Shown piece after piece: positions 7,427 through 17,230 of a stretch of 64,000 nt of DNA. Under the pieces are notes generated by a model. It saw only the letters and a program-made list of their open reading frames with translations. It made no database searches and was not told where the DNA came from. Origin of the DNA: Lachnospiraceae bacterium (GTDB taxonomy: Bacteria > Bacillota > Clostridia > Lachnospirales > Lachnospiraceae); assembly GCA_029054245.1 (NCBI GenBank), contig JAIDFQ010000005.1, forward strand, positions 13,561-77,560, given 5' to 3'. Position numbers and translations under genes: made by a program. Positions within the stretch are counted from its first letter, which is position 1; every line of letters begins with the position of its first letter.

Positions 7427-9532
7427 ATGAACGAAAGTAAGAGCAGGCCAAAGCCCATTTTCCTGAAAGAAGAAGAACTATTAGGAAAGCTGCCAGAAGA
7501 AATCGGCAAGGTGACTCTGGATTACAAATACTATCCGGGGAAGGATTTGTATAGTGATGGAGCCATTGAAGATGAAATACTTGCCATTGTGAAAGAAGCT
7601 TCAAGGGTGGAATATCCGTCTGTTATAGAAGAGAGGAAAAGCTGGCCGATTCTGTATCATTTGTCGCCCCTTAGGGGAAATATTGTAGACTGGCTTCCAA
7701 TCAAGCCTGGTGATAAGGTGCTGGAAATTGGAGCCGGCTGCGGTGCAATTACAGAAAAGCTTTCAGAAAAGGCAGGAAGCGTCACCTGCATTGATTTGTC
7801 TGCCAAGCGGAGCCTTATTAATGCATATCGGAATCAGGATAGGGACAACATTGAGATTCGTGTGGGTAATTTCAGCGATATTGAACCTTCACTTTCGGAA
7901 GATTATGATTTTGCCTGCATGATTGGTGTGTTTGAATATGGTCAATCCTATATCCACACGAAGACCCCTTATGAAGACTTTTTGAAAATTATGAAAAAAC
8001 ATGTTAAAAAAGAGGGATGCATTGTAATCGCAATTGAAAATAAATTTGGGCTCAAATACTGGGCGGGGTGCAAGGAAGATCATGTAGGAACTTACTTCAG
8101 CGGTCTGGAGGGATATCCGGAGGGGGGAAGCGCCCGTACGTTTACCAGACCTGGTCTTGAAAAAATCTTAAAGAATTGTGGTGTGGAAAATTATTCTTTT
8201 TACTACCCCTACCCGGATTACAAATTTCCTACGACCATATATTCAGATAAAAGATTGCCCGGAGCTGGTGAATTGACGGATAATATGCGTAATTTTGACC
8301 GCGACAGAATGGTGCTCTTCAACGAAAAATATGTGTTTGACGGGATCATAGCGGATGATTTGTTCCCTCATTTTTCAAATTCTTATCTGGTACTGATAGG
8401 GGGAAGCGCGCAGACTAGTTATGTCAAATATTCAAATGATAGGGCACAAAAGTATGCGCTTCGGACGGAGATTGTAGATACGCCGGAAGGCAGGGTGGTG
8501 CGTAAGATTCCCTTAAATCAACTGGCAAAGGAACACATACAGGGAATGAAGCGTTCCTGCGAACGCTTGAAGGAGAGGTATTTGGGAAGCGGGCTGGCAA
8601 TTAACGAATGTACCCTGTCAGAGAATGGAAGCTATGCAGAATTTCCTTATGAAAAGGGGGTTACACTGGAAGAACTTTTGGACAGGTGCCTTGAGCGGGA
8701 TGATATGGACGGATTTTACCGTTTATTCGACCGATATTACGAATTGATTTCCTTTGGAGAGGAGAAGGATGTAACAGATTATGATTTGATTTTTGCAAAT
8801 ATTCTTGTGGATGGAGACCGCTGGACTGTGATTGATTATGAGTGGACGCTGGATGAGCGGATTCCCTCTGCCGAAATAGCATTCAGGGCGGTCTACTGCT
8901 ATGTGTTGGAGGAGGAAAAGAGAAATAAATTAAATTTAGATTTGATTATGGACAAATTGGGCATCAGCCAGCAGAAGGCAGAAGATTATAGGGAAAAGGA
9001 AGGGAAATTCCAAAAGAAGGTAACTGGAAGGCGCAGTTCTATGGGGGAAATCAGAGCGTCTATCGGTACTTACAGCGTAGACCCGAAAATGTTGATGGAA
9101 TGCCATCTTAAAAAGATTCTGAATCAGCGAATCCAGGTTTATTATGACAGAGGGAATGGATTTACAGAAGAAGACTCCTTCTATATGCCGGATATTTACG
9201 TAAGTGAATATGAAATCGAAGCCAGAATCCCATTTGATGGAAATGTCAGAAGGCTTCGGATCGATCCTGCTGACCGGTCCTGCATGATTAAAATAAAAGA
9301 ATTGCGGCAAAATGAGATGGATGTTCCATTGCAAAAGAAATATGTACAGACAAATGGGAAGACCATAAAGCCGGGGTGCTATGTCTTTGAAACCCAGGAT
9401 CCGAATGTATGTATTGCAGTTTCGCACCTTTCCATGCATGGTGAGAACCTGCTTTTTGTCAAAATGGAGCTGGCTCCTGTGCCGACGGATATGGCGAATG
9501 ATATGACGAACGCAGTCAAGAAGTTGTTTTGA
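7427..9532 (+). CDS. methyltransferase-kinase fusion, WbdD-like glycan chain terminator
   Basis: A 701-residue protein. Residues about 85-260 form a class I SAM-dependent methyltransferase with motif I VLEIGAGCGAITEKL and the following acidic CIDLS. Residues about 340-490 resemble a phosphotransferase/kinase fold: YDLIFANILVD has the D-L-x3-N catalytic-loop pattern and VIDYEW carries the metal-binding Asp of aminoglycoside- and choline-kinase-like enzymes. About 200 further residues, predicted beta-rich, follow. The order methyltransferase then kinase is that of E. coli WbdD, which phosphorylates and methylates the non-reducing end of the O9a chain to stop growth and license export. The gene lies 14 nt after the Wzt-type ATPase. 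The methyltransferase is clear; the kinase call rests on short motifs; the terminator role is inferred from domain order and neighbours. Confidence 0.75.
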   Translation: MNESKSRPKPIFLKEEELLGKLPEEIGKVTLDYKYYPGKDLYSDGAIEDEILAIVKEASRVEYPSVIEERKSWPILYHLSPLRGNIVDWLPIKPGDKVLEIGAGCGAITEKLSEKAGSVTCIDLSAKRSLINAYRNQDRDNIEIRVGNFSDIEPSLSEDYDFACMIGVFEYGQSYIHTKTPYEDFLKIMKKHVKKEGCIVIAIENKFGLKYWAGCKEDHVGTYFSGLEGYPEGGSARTFTRPGLEKILKNCGVENYSFYYPYPDYKFPTTIYSDKRLPGAGELTDNMRNFDRDRMVLFNEKYVFDGIIADDLFPHFSNSYLVLIGGSAQTSYVKYSNDRAQKYALRTEIVDTPEGRVVRKIPLNQLAKEHIQGMKRSCERLKERYLGSGLAINECTLSENGSYAEFPYEKGVTLEELLDRCLERDDMDGFYRLFDRYYELISFGEEKDVTDYDLIFANILVDGDRWTVIDYEWTLDERIPSAEIAFRAVYCYVLEEEKRNKLNLDLIMDKLGISQQKAEDYREKEGKFQKKVTGRRSSMGEIRASIGTYSVDPKMLMECHLKKILNQRIQVYYDRGNGFTEEDSFYMPDIYVSEYEIEARIPFDGNVRRLRIDPADRSCMIKIKELRQNEMDVPLQKKYVQTNGKTIKPGCYVFETQDPNVCIAVSHLSMHGENLLFVKMELAPVPTDMANDMTNAVKKLF

Positions 9533-9577
9533 AGGTAAATAGCAAGCGGTACATGCGACTACATTTAAAGCGAGGAA

Positions 9578-11827
9578 ATGCAAGTGATTTCTCTGAAACA
9601 GAATTTAAAGCAGATATTGATAAATAGACAGCACAAATACTATAAAAAAGAAGTAATGTCAAAAAATTTGACATATGACAGTTGGATCAGAGAACAGGAG
9701 AAGAAAATCCTAATTGATAATTCGATTGAATTGGAAACTAAGAAGTGTCTGACAAATGATTTTGAATTTTTAGGATTTGGGAGAGCGGACAGTCTAAATG
9801 GCGGAAATTATTCAAAAAACGATGAATGCTGTCGCCTTGTGGAAGTAATTGGTAGAAACAGTCAGATAGAGGAAAAAAAGAAATATTTATCCATATCTGT
9901 AGATGCTTTTGGCAGAAATTTGGAAATTTTGTCTGGAAAGTGTGTTCTGGACGTCATTTTACTAAATATGTATGAGGGGGAGCCGAGCGAGACAGCCTAC
10001 AGGTTGATTGCACAGCGTTTTTTTGCTGATCGGGATGTTGTTCTGATTTATGGAGATGAAGACATAAAGAAAAGCGGTGTGAGAGAAAACCCATGGTTTA
10101 AGCCGGACTGGTCTCCCGATTTGTTTTTATCATGTTTTTACTTCGGCGGGCTTGTTGCGGTACGGGCAGATGCGCTGAAAGAGGCATATGAATCTTGTAT
10201 AAAAAGCGGGGAAATGGAGGAATTGAAGAAGAATCCCCGGCAGCTAGTATATCTATTACTTTATCAGATGCTGAAAGTATGCGGCGGATTTGCCAAAAGG
10301 GACATAAGCGCTAAGATGCCTGTATATCACATAAGAGAAGTGCTCTACCATAGCGCGGAAGAGGGCTATGAACAGATAAAGGGGCTTAGGCTCCCAGCTA
10401 TTGTTCATCAAGAAGAGCTGGCGAGTTCAAATCAGGCATATGATCGGGGAGAAATTGTGTTATCTATCATCATTCCCTCCAAGGATAATGCGGCAGTGCT
10501 GTTTCAGTGCCTTGATTCGCTTCTTAAAAGAACATGTTGTACCTATCGCAGTGAACTTATTCTGGTGGACAATGGCAGCAGTGAGGAAAACAGAGCCGCT
10601 GTTTCAGATAAGGTGGCAAGGATAAATCATGATTTGGCATCTGAGAAAGGGCAATTCTGCTTGGCAGACTGCCATTACCTGTACCAGCCCATGGAGTTTA
10701 ATTTCTCCCGTATGTGTAATCTGGGTGCAGAAAAGGCAAAGGGAAGTTTTCTTCTCTTTTTAAATGATGATATGGAGATTCTAAAGTCCGACTGGCTGGA
10801 ACGGATGATGGAAAAGGCAATGCTGCCCCGTGCGGGGGCTGTAGGGGTAAAGCTTTTGTATCCCCAGTCTGATACGATTCAGCATGCGGGAATTACCAAT
10901 TTAAGAGTGGGACCCGCCCATAAGCTGCAGTTTCTAAATGATGGGACGGAGCATTATTTTGGCATGAACCGAGGGGTTCACAATATGATGGCAGCTACAG
11001 GGGCATGTCTTATGATGTCAAAAAAGGTCTTTGATGAGGCGGGAGGATTTTGCGAAGACCTTGCGGTTGCTTTTAATGACGTTGATCTGTGCTATACGAT
11101 TTACGAGCATGGGTACTATAATATTGTAAGAAATGATGTAGTGCTTTACCATCATGAATCGTTAAGCAGAGGAAAAGATGGGGAATCTTCAGAGAAGCAG
11201 CTTCGCCTTTTGAAAGAAAAGGATCTTCTTTATGAAAGACATCAGGCGTTGTACGGAAAGGATCCCTACTATCATCCTTACCTTACGACTGATATGTTAG
11301 AATCGGAATATTCACCGGCTTATAGGTATCAGGTGACGCTTGACATGCCGTGGTCCAAGGCGCTTTTGGCGGATAAAAGGATACGCACCCACAGGGTGAG
11401 AGAGGATCAGTGTCTTGTGGTTGGAATGGAATGTGCCATGGATCTATATAAATGGCAGTATGGAGTGTCTCCGGAAAAAGGGAAGATCAGGATAAAACCT
11501 GAAGATATGGGATATTATTTTCAAGGATATTCTTTTGTTATAGGAGCGGATAACGCTTGTTATAAAAAGAAATTATTGCTTAAGAATCAGGTTGACCATC
11601 ATATCTGGATGATAGAAGTGGATGACCGGTACCGTAAAGATATAAAAGATAATTTGAAAGACCAATTAAATGTAGATTTAACTGGATTCGCAGCCAAGAT
11701 GCGCAGGGAGGAAATTCCGGCGGGGATATATCAGTTTGGCATGCTGGCAGAGGATAAATGTTCCAGTCAAAAATTGGTAAATTGGAGCAATTGGGTGCTG
11801 GAGGTGACGTCGGATGGAGAAAAATGA
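9578..11827 (+). CDS. GT2 family glycosyltransferase, large, with degenerate N-terminal half
   Basis: 749 residues. The catalytic GT-A domain (about residues 290-540) begins LSIIIPSKDNAAVLFQCLDS and contains FLLFLNDDMEI with the metal-binding acidic cluster, then TGACLMMSK and FNDVDLC typical of rhamnosyltransferase-like GT2 proteins. The N-terminal half has GDEDIKK and WFKPDWSPDLF, which resemble the distal part of a GT2 domain and suggest a degenerate first domain. A C-terminal extension of about 180 residues is unassigned. GAGGA is only 1 nt before the ATG, so the in-frame GTG at 9584 may be the true start. The end overlaps the next gene by 14 nt, indicating translational coupling. The sugar added cannot be told from sequence. 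Confidence 0.85.
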   Translation: MQVISLKQNLKQILINRQHKYYKKEVMSKNLTYDSWIREQEKKILIDNSIELETKKCLTNDFEFLGFGRADSLNGGNYSKNDECCRLVEVIGRNSQIEEKKKYLSISVDAFGRNLEILSGKCVLDVILLNMYEGEPSETAYRLIAQRFFADRDVVLIYGDEDIKKSGVRENPWFKPDWSPDLFLSCFYFGGLVAVRADALKEAYESCIKSGEMEELKKNPRQLVYLLLYQMLKVCGGFAKRDISAKMPVYHIREVLYHSAEEGYEQIKGLRLPAIVHQEELASSNQAYDRGEIVLSIIIPSKDNAAVLFQCLDSLLKRTCCTYRSELILVDNGSSEENRAAVSDKVARINHDLASEKGQFCLADCHYLYQPMEFNFSRMCNLGAEKAKGSFLLFLNDDMEILKSDWLERMMEKAMLPRAGAVGVKLLYPQSDTIQHAGITNLRVGPAHKLQFLNDGTEHYFGMNRGVHNMMAATGACLMMSKKVFDEAGGFCEDLAVAFNDVDLCYTIYEHGYYNIVRNDVVLYHHESLSRGKDGESSEKQLRLLKEKDLLYERHQALYGKDPYYHPYLTTDMLESEYSPAYRYQVTLDMPWSKALLADKRIRTHRVREDQCLVVGMECAMDLYKWQYGVSPEKGKIRIKPEDMGYYFQGYSFVIGADNACYKKKLLLKNQVDHHIWMIEVDDRYRKDIKDNLKDQLNVDLTGFAAKMRREEIPAGIYQFGMLAEDKCSSQKLVNWSNWVLEVTSDGEK

Positions 11828-13814
11828 AATAAATAGCGCTAGGTACGGAAATGAGGCTGAGATTGATTATAGGGAAGAATATGAGAAAGAGCACTTACGG
11901 AACGCGGATCTTGCAGGGCGCGTAGCGGATTTAGAGGCAAAATGTGATGACCTTGCATTTAAGCTAAACAGAATCAAGGAAAATCCTCTCTGGAAAATGT
12001 CAGCGCCTTTGCGCAGATGTATGCATTTTATGATACGACAGAAAAACCGGCTGAAAAACTGTGGCAGCCTTAGAGGCATTTTGTCAAAGCTGAATTACAA
12101 AAAAATTGAAAGAAAAGCAAGGGAAAATTACGGTACGAAAAGCTTTCCATCTGTGGAAGAGGCTAAAAGACAGAGACGGGAGCAGTTTTCACGTATGATT
12201 AAATTCAGTATCCTTGTGCCCTTATATAATACGCCGGAGGCATTTTTGAGAGAGATGATTGAATCGGTGGTGAACCAGACTTATGAGAATTGGGAACTGT
12301 GTCTGGCGGATGGCTCTGACGGCGCTCATTCTTATATAGAAGGAATAGTGAAAGAATATCAGGAAACAGCCGGTAAGGATAGGATTCTTTATCGGAAGCT
12401 TGAAAAAAATGAGGGGATTTCGGGCAATACCAATCAGTGCCTTAAGATGGCGACAGGAGAATTTATCGGGTTGTTTGATCATGATGACATTCTTCATCCC
12501 AGTGTACTGTATGAATATGCAAAGGTGATCAATGAAAAAAATGCGGATTACATATACTGCGATGAGACCACCTTTAAGAGTGGGGATATCAATAAGATGC
12601 TGACGCTGCATTTTAAGCCTGATTATGCCATTGATAATCTGAGGGCAAACAATTATATCTGCCATTTCAGCGTCTTTGACAGAAACCTTTTGGACGGGAC
12701 CGAGCTGTTTCGCTCCCGATTTGACGGCAGTCAGGATCACGATATGATTCTTCGACTGACGGATCGGGCAAAAAATGTGGTGCATGTCCCTAAGCTTCTT
12801 TATTATTGGAGAAGCCATCCGGACAGCGTGGCATCTGATATTGGGGCAAAGCCTTATGCCATTGAGGCGGCAAAGGGAGCAGTGGCAGATCATTTGAGAA
12901 GACATGGATTTGAACATTTTCAAATTACTTCCACAAGAGCCTTTGAAACCATTTTTAAAATCCGCTACCAAATTATGGGGAGTCCTTTGATTTCTATTAT
13001 CATTGCCAACAAGGATCACACAGACGATTTGAGGCGATGCATAACTTCCATATTGGACAAGTCCACTTATGAAAATTACGAGATCATCGTAGTGGAGAAT
13101 AACAGTACGGAAAAATCGATTTTTGATTATTATGAAGAATTAAAGGAAAATGAAAAGATTCGGGTAATTACCTTTGAGGGGAGCTTTAATTATTCAGCGG
13201 TAAACAATTTGGGGGCATTACATGCCGGGGGTGAATATCTTCTGCTTCTTAATAATGATACCCAAGTGATCACCGTCAACTGGATAGAGGAGCTTTTGAT
13301 GTATGCTCAGAGATCAGATGTGGGCGCAGCGGGCGGTAAGCTTTATTATGCCAATAAGACCATTCAGCATGCAGGTGTGGTGCTGGGGCTTGGCGCGCAC
13401 CGGACGGCAGGGCATAGTCATTACGGGCAGCACAGAGATAATCTGGGCTACATGGGAAGGCTTTGCTATGCACAGGATGTCTCTGCAGTCACAGGCGCCT
13501 GCCTTATGGTAAAAAAAAGACTCTTTGATGAAGTGGGAGGACTGGATGAATCTTTTGCGATTTCCCTAAACGATGTGGATTTTTGTTTAAAGCTTCGGCA
13601 AAAGGGATATTTGAATGTTTTTACGCCTTTTGCAGAATTATATCATTTGGAATCGGTATCCAGAGGGCTGGATGACGGCGGCGAGAGGGCAGAGCGGTAT
13701 AATAGGGAGTCAGAGCGCTTTAGGGAAAAGTGGAAGGACGTGCTTCTTTTGGGCGATCCCTACTATAATCCGAATTTTTCTCTTGATCGTAGTGACTTTG
13801 CTTTGAAAATATAG
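11814..13814 (+). CDS. tandem-domain GT2 glycosyltransferase
   Basis: 666 residues. A predicted coiled coil (about 18-55) is followed by two GT-A domains: the first (about 128-370) starts FSILVPLYNTPEAFL and has LFDHDDILHP; the second (about 385-640) starts LISIIIANKDHTDDL and has LLLNNDTQV, TGACLMVKK and LNDVDFCL. Tandem GT2 proteins of this type often build repeating rhamnan or similar backbones by alternating two linkages; that role here is inference. The start overlaps the preceding glycosyltransferase gene. A promoter for the next gene overlaps its stop codon. Confidence 0.88.
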   Translation: MEKNEINSARYGNEAEIDYREEYEKEHLRNADLAGRVADLEAKCDDLAFKLNRIKENPLWKMSAPLRRCMHFMIRQKNRLKNCGSLRGILSKLNYKKIERKARENYGTKSFPSVEEAKRQRREQFSRMIKFSILVPLYNTPEAFLREMIESVVNQTYENWELCLADGSDGAHSYIEGIVKEYQETAGKDRILYRKLEKNEGISGNTNQCLKMATGEFIGLFDHDDILHPSVLYEYAKVINEKNADYIYCDETTFKSGDINKMLTLHFKPDYAIDNLRANNYICHFSVFDRNLLDGTELFRSRFDGSQDHDMILRLTDRAKNVVHVPKLLYYWRSHPDSVASDIGAKPYAIEAAKGAVADHLRRHGFEHFQITSTRAFETIFKIRYQIMGSPLISIIIANKDHTDDLRRCITSILDKSTYENYEIIVVENNSTEKSIFDYYEELKENEKIRVITFEGSFNYSAVNNLGALHAGGEYLLLLNNDTQVITVNWIEELLMYAQRSDVGAAGGKLYYANKTIQHAGVVLGLGAHRTAGHSHYGQHRDNLGYMGRLCYAQDVSAVTGACLMVKKRLFDEVGGLDESFAISLNDVDFCLKLRQKGYLNVFTPFAELYHLESVSRGLDDGGERAERYNRESERFREKWKDVLLLGDPYYNPNFSLDRSDFALKI

Positions 13815-13831
13815 CAGGACTATGGTAAAAT
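13803..13831 (+). promoter_or_regulatory. promoter for the phosphoglucomutase gene
   Basis: TTGAAA (13803-13808), a 17-nt spacer and TAAAAT (13826-13831) with an extended TGG just before the -10 box. It overlaps the end of the upstream glycosyltransferase gene, so the mutase can be transcribed independently of the polysaccharide operon. Confidence 0.6.
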
Positions 13832-13891
13832 AATACAAGTGTGATAAGCATTTTAGATTTATAGATGAAGATGATGCGAGGAGGATTTAAG

Positions 13892-15613
13892 ATGAGTTAT
13901 AAGGAACAATACGATTTCTGGCTGGAAGATGCCTATTTTGACGAGAAGACGAAAGAAGAACTGCGCGGTATCGCAGGAGATGAAAAGGAAATAGAGGATC
14001 GTTTCTATAAGGAACTGGAATTTGGAACAGGGGGGCTTCGCGGCGTCATCGGTGCAGGTACGAACCGGATGAACATTTATACCGTAAGAAAGGCGACCCA
14101 GGGTCTTGCTAACTATATTTTGAAACAAGGAGGAAAGGAGCGGGGCGTGGCAATTGCTTACGACTCAAGAAGAATGTCACCTGAGTTTGCGGATGAAGCG
14201 GCTTTGTGCCTTGCGGCGAACGGCATCAAGGCATATGTGTTTGATGCACTCCGTCCCACACCGGAACTTTCTTTTGCCCTCCGGACGCTGCACTGTATTT
14301 CCGGCATTGTCATTACGGCAAGCCATAATCCACCGGAATATAACGGATATAAGGCATACTGGGAAGACGGCGCACAGGTCACGGCGCCTAAGGATGTGGA
14401 AATCATCACGGAGGTTAAAAATGTGACAGATTACCATCAGGTAAAGACCATGGATAAGGATGAGGCTGTTGCGGCAGGTCTTTATCAGGTAATTGGCAAG
14501 GAAATCGATGATGCATACATGGAAGAATTAAAAAAGCAGATCATTCATCCTGAAATTATCAAGGAAGTGGCTGATGATATCAAAATCGTTTATTCACCTT
14601 TCCACGGAACAGGCAATGTGCCGGTGAGAAGAATCCTCTCCGAGCTTGGGTTTAAGCATGTTTATGTAGTGCCGGAACAGGAATTGCCGGATCCCGATTT
14701 TACAACACTTGAATATCCAAACCCGGAAGATCCCAAGGCATTTACGCTTGCACTGAAGCTTGCAAAGGAGAAGAATGCGGATATCGTGCTGGCAACTGAT
14801 CCCGATGCAGACAGGCTGGGGATTTATGCGCTTGACACCAAATCTGGCGAATACATTCCCTTCACAGGAAATATGTCCGGCATGTTGATTGCAGAATATA
14901 TTTTAAGAGAAAGAACGGCTACCAATACGATGCCGGAAAATCCCGCACTGGTAACTACGATTGTTACAACGAATATGGCAGCTGCCATTGCAAAAGATTA
15001 CAATGTAAAATTTATCGAAGTTCTGACTGGATTTAAATATATTGGAGAACAGATTAAATTATTCGAGCAGAGTGGGTCAAACAATTATGTATTTGGTCTG
15101 GAAGAAAGCTATGGCTGTCTGGCAGGCACCCATGCAAGGGACAAAGATGCGGTGGTTGCTGTTATGTGCCTGTGTGAGATGGCTGCATGGTGCAAAAAGA
15201 ACGGAATCACCGTCTGGGATCAGATGCTGAAACTATATGAAAAATATGGATATTTCAAAGAAACGCAGTATGCGATTACGTTAAAGGGTATTGATGGCTC
15301 CAAGCAGATTGCAGAAATGATGGATAAATTAAGAAGTAATCCGCCTAAGAGTTTCGGTGAACTTACGGTAAAGGAATTCAGAGATTATGGCAGCGGCATC
15401 ACCAAGGATATTGCAACAGGTGAAGAGAAACCGACCGGACTGCCAAAATCGAATGTGTTATACTTTGATCTTACCAATGACTCTTGGTGCTGTGCGCGTC
15501 CCTCTGGTACGGAACCTAAAATTAAATTTTATATGGGCGTCAAGGGAAGTAGTCTTGCGGACGCAGAAGACAAAGTGGAGAAGCTGACAGAAGCGCTGAA
15601 AGCATATCTGTAG
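13892..15613 (+). CDS. phosphoglucomutase / phosphomannomutase (alpha-D-phosphohexomutase)
   Basis: Interconverts hexose-6-phosphate and hexose-1-phosphate; here it probably supplies glucose-1-phosphate for RfbA. The 573-residue protein has the active-site serine loop TASHNPPEYNGYK, the metal-binding DPDADRLG, the sugar-binding GLEESYG and the phosphate-binding RPSGTEPKIKFY, so all four catalytic regions are present. The ATG at 13892 follows GAGGAGG by about 7 nt; the earlier in-frame ATG at 13865 lacks a site. Length fits the long phosphoglucomutase subgroup of Firmicutes (PgcA type). It has its own promoter and a downstream terminator. Confidence 0.93.
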   Translation: MSYKEQYDFWLEDAYFDEKTKEELRGIAGDEKEIEDRFYKELEFGTGGLRGVIGAGTNRMNIYTVRKATQGLANYILKQGGKERGVAIAYDSRRMSPEFADEAALCLAANGIKAYVFDALRPTPELSFALRTLHCISGIVITASHNPPEYNGYKAYWEDGAQVTAPKDVEIITEVKNVTDYHQVKTMDKDEAVAAGLYQVIGKEIDDAYMEELKKQIIHPEIIKEVADDIKIVYSPFHGTGNVPVRRILSELGFKHVYVVPEQELPDPDFTTLEYPNPEDPKAFTLALKLAKEKNADIVLATDPDADRLGIYALDTKSGEYIPFTGNMSGMLIAEYILRERTATNTMPENPALVTTIVTTNMAAAIAKDYNVKFIEVLTGFKYIGEQIKLFEQSGSNNYVFGLEESYGCLAGTHARDKDAVVAVMCLCEMAAWCKKNGITVWDQMLKLYEKYGYFKETQYAITLKGIDGSKQIAEMMDKLRSNPPKSFGELTVKEFRDYGSGITKDIATGEEKPTGLPKSNVLYFDLTNDSWCCARPSGTEPKIKFYMGVKGSSLADAEDKVEKLTEALKAYL

Positions 15614-15698
15614 GAAATGAAAGAAAGTGTGAAAAGCCAAAAGGGCGATTCATGTAAATAGGAGAGTTAAGAACAGCCAATAAGGAAGAACAGTCAGG

Positions 15699-15745
15699 AA
15701 TCCGCCCCTTTGCCGTAGGCAAATTTTAAATGGGGCGGATTTTAT
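15699..15745 (+). terminator. intrinsic terminator after the phosphoglucomutase gene
   Basis: Outer stem AATCCGCCCC (15699-15708) pairs with GGGGCGGATT (15732-15741). An inner TTTGCC-GTA-GGCAAA hairpin is nested in the loop, and TTTTA follows the stem. Confidence 0.75.
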
Positions 15746-15823
15746 GAAAGTAAAGCCGTAAGGCTGAATTTTGTATATCCCTGTTATTCGGGGCGATTTT
15801 CAAATGAAAGAGGAGGTGATAAA

Positions 15824-17206
15824 TTGGGGAAAATAGCCAAAATCAGTAATTTGAAAAAAACATTGCGCTATCTAAAGAAAAACGGATTACGCCGGGCATA
15901 CTATGCCATGAAGGAACGGATCGAGACAGAGACGGAAGAAGATTATACCTATGTACCTTTAAGCGAAGAACAAAAGGAATGGCAGATGCAGGACGGAAAA
16001 CAATTTTCAATTAAATTCAGCATTCTGGTACCTGCTTTTGAAACAAAGGAAGAGCACTTAAAGGCAATGCTGGACTCCGTTTTATCACAGACCTATGGAC
16101 ATTTTGAACTGATCGTGGCTGATGCAAGCGAAAGTGACAGGGTAGAAAATATCATCCGTGCTTATGATGACAAACGAATCATGTACAGGCGGCTGAAACA
16201 AAATGCAGGGATTTCTGCAAACACAAATCAGGCATTGATGTATGCCACAGGGGATTATGCAGGGCTTCTTGATCATGACGATGTGCTTACGCCCGACGCG
16301 CTCTATGAAATGGCATCATGTATTGCAAAATATGATGCAGAGGATATTCAATTACAGCTTTTGTATTCAGATGAGGACAAATGTGACGAAAATCAGACCA
16401 GTTATTTTGAAGTTAACCGGAAACCGGAATTTAATATTGATTTACTTTTGACAAATAATTATGTCTGTCACTTTATGGTGATGAAGCGCCAACTGATGCA
16501 GGAGCTGGGCTTTCGCAGTGTTTGCGATGGCGCGCAGGATTATGACCTGATACTCCGCGCTTTAAGCAGCATGTTGGGAAAAGATAAAATGCGGACCAAG
16601 AAGAAAGAAGTGCCGGTGGTACATATCCCCAAGGTGCTGTATCACTGGAGATGTCATGTTCATTCCACCTCTGAAAATCCGGCAAGCAAGCAGTATGCCT
16701 ATGATGCAGGTAAAAGGGCGTTAGAGGATTTCTTAAGGGCAAGAGGATTTAAAGGGATAGTGTCGCACCTGCCCCATCTTGGTTTTTACAGAGTGGATTA
16801 TCAACCGGATCTGATTGCAAACAGACCCGATGTGGCAGTGGTTGGGGGAAGACTCCTCGATAAAAAAAATAAAATAAAGGGTGGAATATATACTGCTGAT
16901 GGACAGCCTCTTTATGCAGGACTTCATAAGGAATACAGCGGATATATGCACAGGGCAGCGCTGCAGCAGGAGGTAGAGATGGTGGATATCCGCTGCATGC
17001 GGGTATCGCTGGCGGCGGAAGCGATTTTGGAAGAGATGATTGGGCTTCCCTATTTACAGCATCCTGGGACAGGCAGATTTGACTGGCGGGATTGTCTGAA
17101 AGAGGACGTGGATTTCTTGGATTTAAGCCGGAGATTCTGTGATAAGATAAGGGAAAAGGGATACCGAATTGTGTGGGATCCTGCCATGTCAGAAAAAATT
17201 GACTAA
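15824..17206 (+). CDS. GT2 family glycosyltransferase
   Basis: 460 residues starting with TTG, preceded by GGAGGTG at an ideal distance. The GT-A domain occupies about residues 65-300: FSILVPAFETKEEHL, then LLDHDDVLTPD with the metal-binding acidic cluster, LYSDEDKCD, and FNIDLLLTNNYVCHF. It resembles the first half of the tandem glycosyltransferase at 11.8 kb and may be a relative of it. The C-terminal 150 residues are partly a degenerate continuation of the fold. Donor and acceptor are unknown. It is separated from the mutase by a terminator and ends 24 nt before the next glycosyltransferase. Confidence 0.85.
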   Translation: MGKIAKISNLKKTLRYLKKNGLRRAYYAMKERIETETEEDYTYVPLSEEQKEWQMQDGKQFSIKFSILVPAFETKEEHLKAMLDSVLSQTYGHFELIVADASESDRVENIIRAYDDKRIMYRRLKQNAGISANTNQALMYATGDYAGLLDHDDVLTPDALYEMASCIAKYDAEDIQLQLLYSDEDKCDENQTSYFEVNRKPEFNIDLLLTNNYVCHFMVMKRQLMQELGFRSVCDGAQDYDLILRALSSMLGKDKMRTKKKEVPVVHIPKVLYHWRCHVHSTSENPASKQYAYDAGKRALEDFLRARGFKGIVSHLPHLGFYRVDYQPDLIANRPDVAVVGGRLLDKKNKIKGGIYTADGQPLYAGLHKEYSGYMHRAALQQEVEMVDIRCMRVSLAAEAILEEMIGLPYLQHPGTGRFDWRDCLKEDVDFLDLSRRFCDKIREKGYRIVWDPAMSEKID

Positions 17207-17230
17207 AAAGATTAAATGAGGATTTAAATC

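Noticed and set aside
8936..9583. 215-residue minus-strand ORF
   Set aside because: Lies wholly opposite the methyltransferase-kinase gene, with no ribosome binding site and an unnatural Cys/His/Ile-rich composition.
12222..13019. 265-residue minus-strand ORF
   Set aside because: Opposite a clear tandem glycosyltransferase; no recognisable motif and no start signal.
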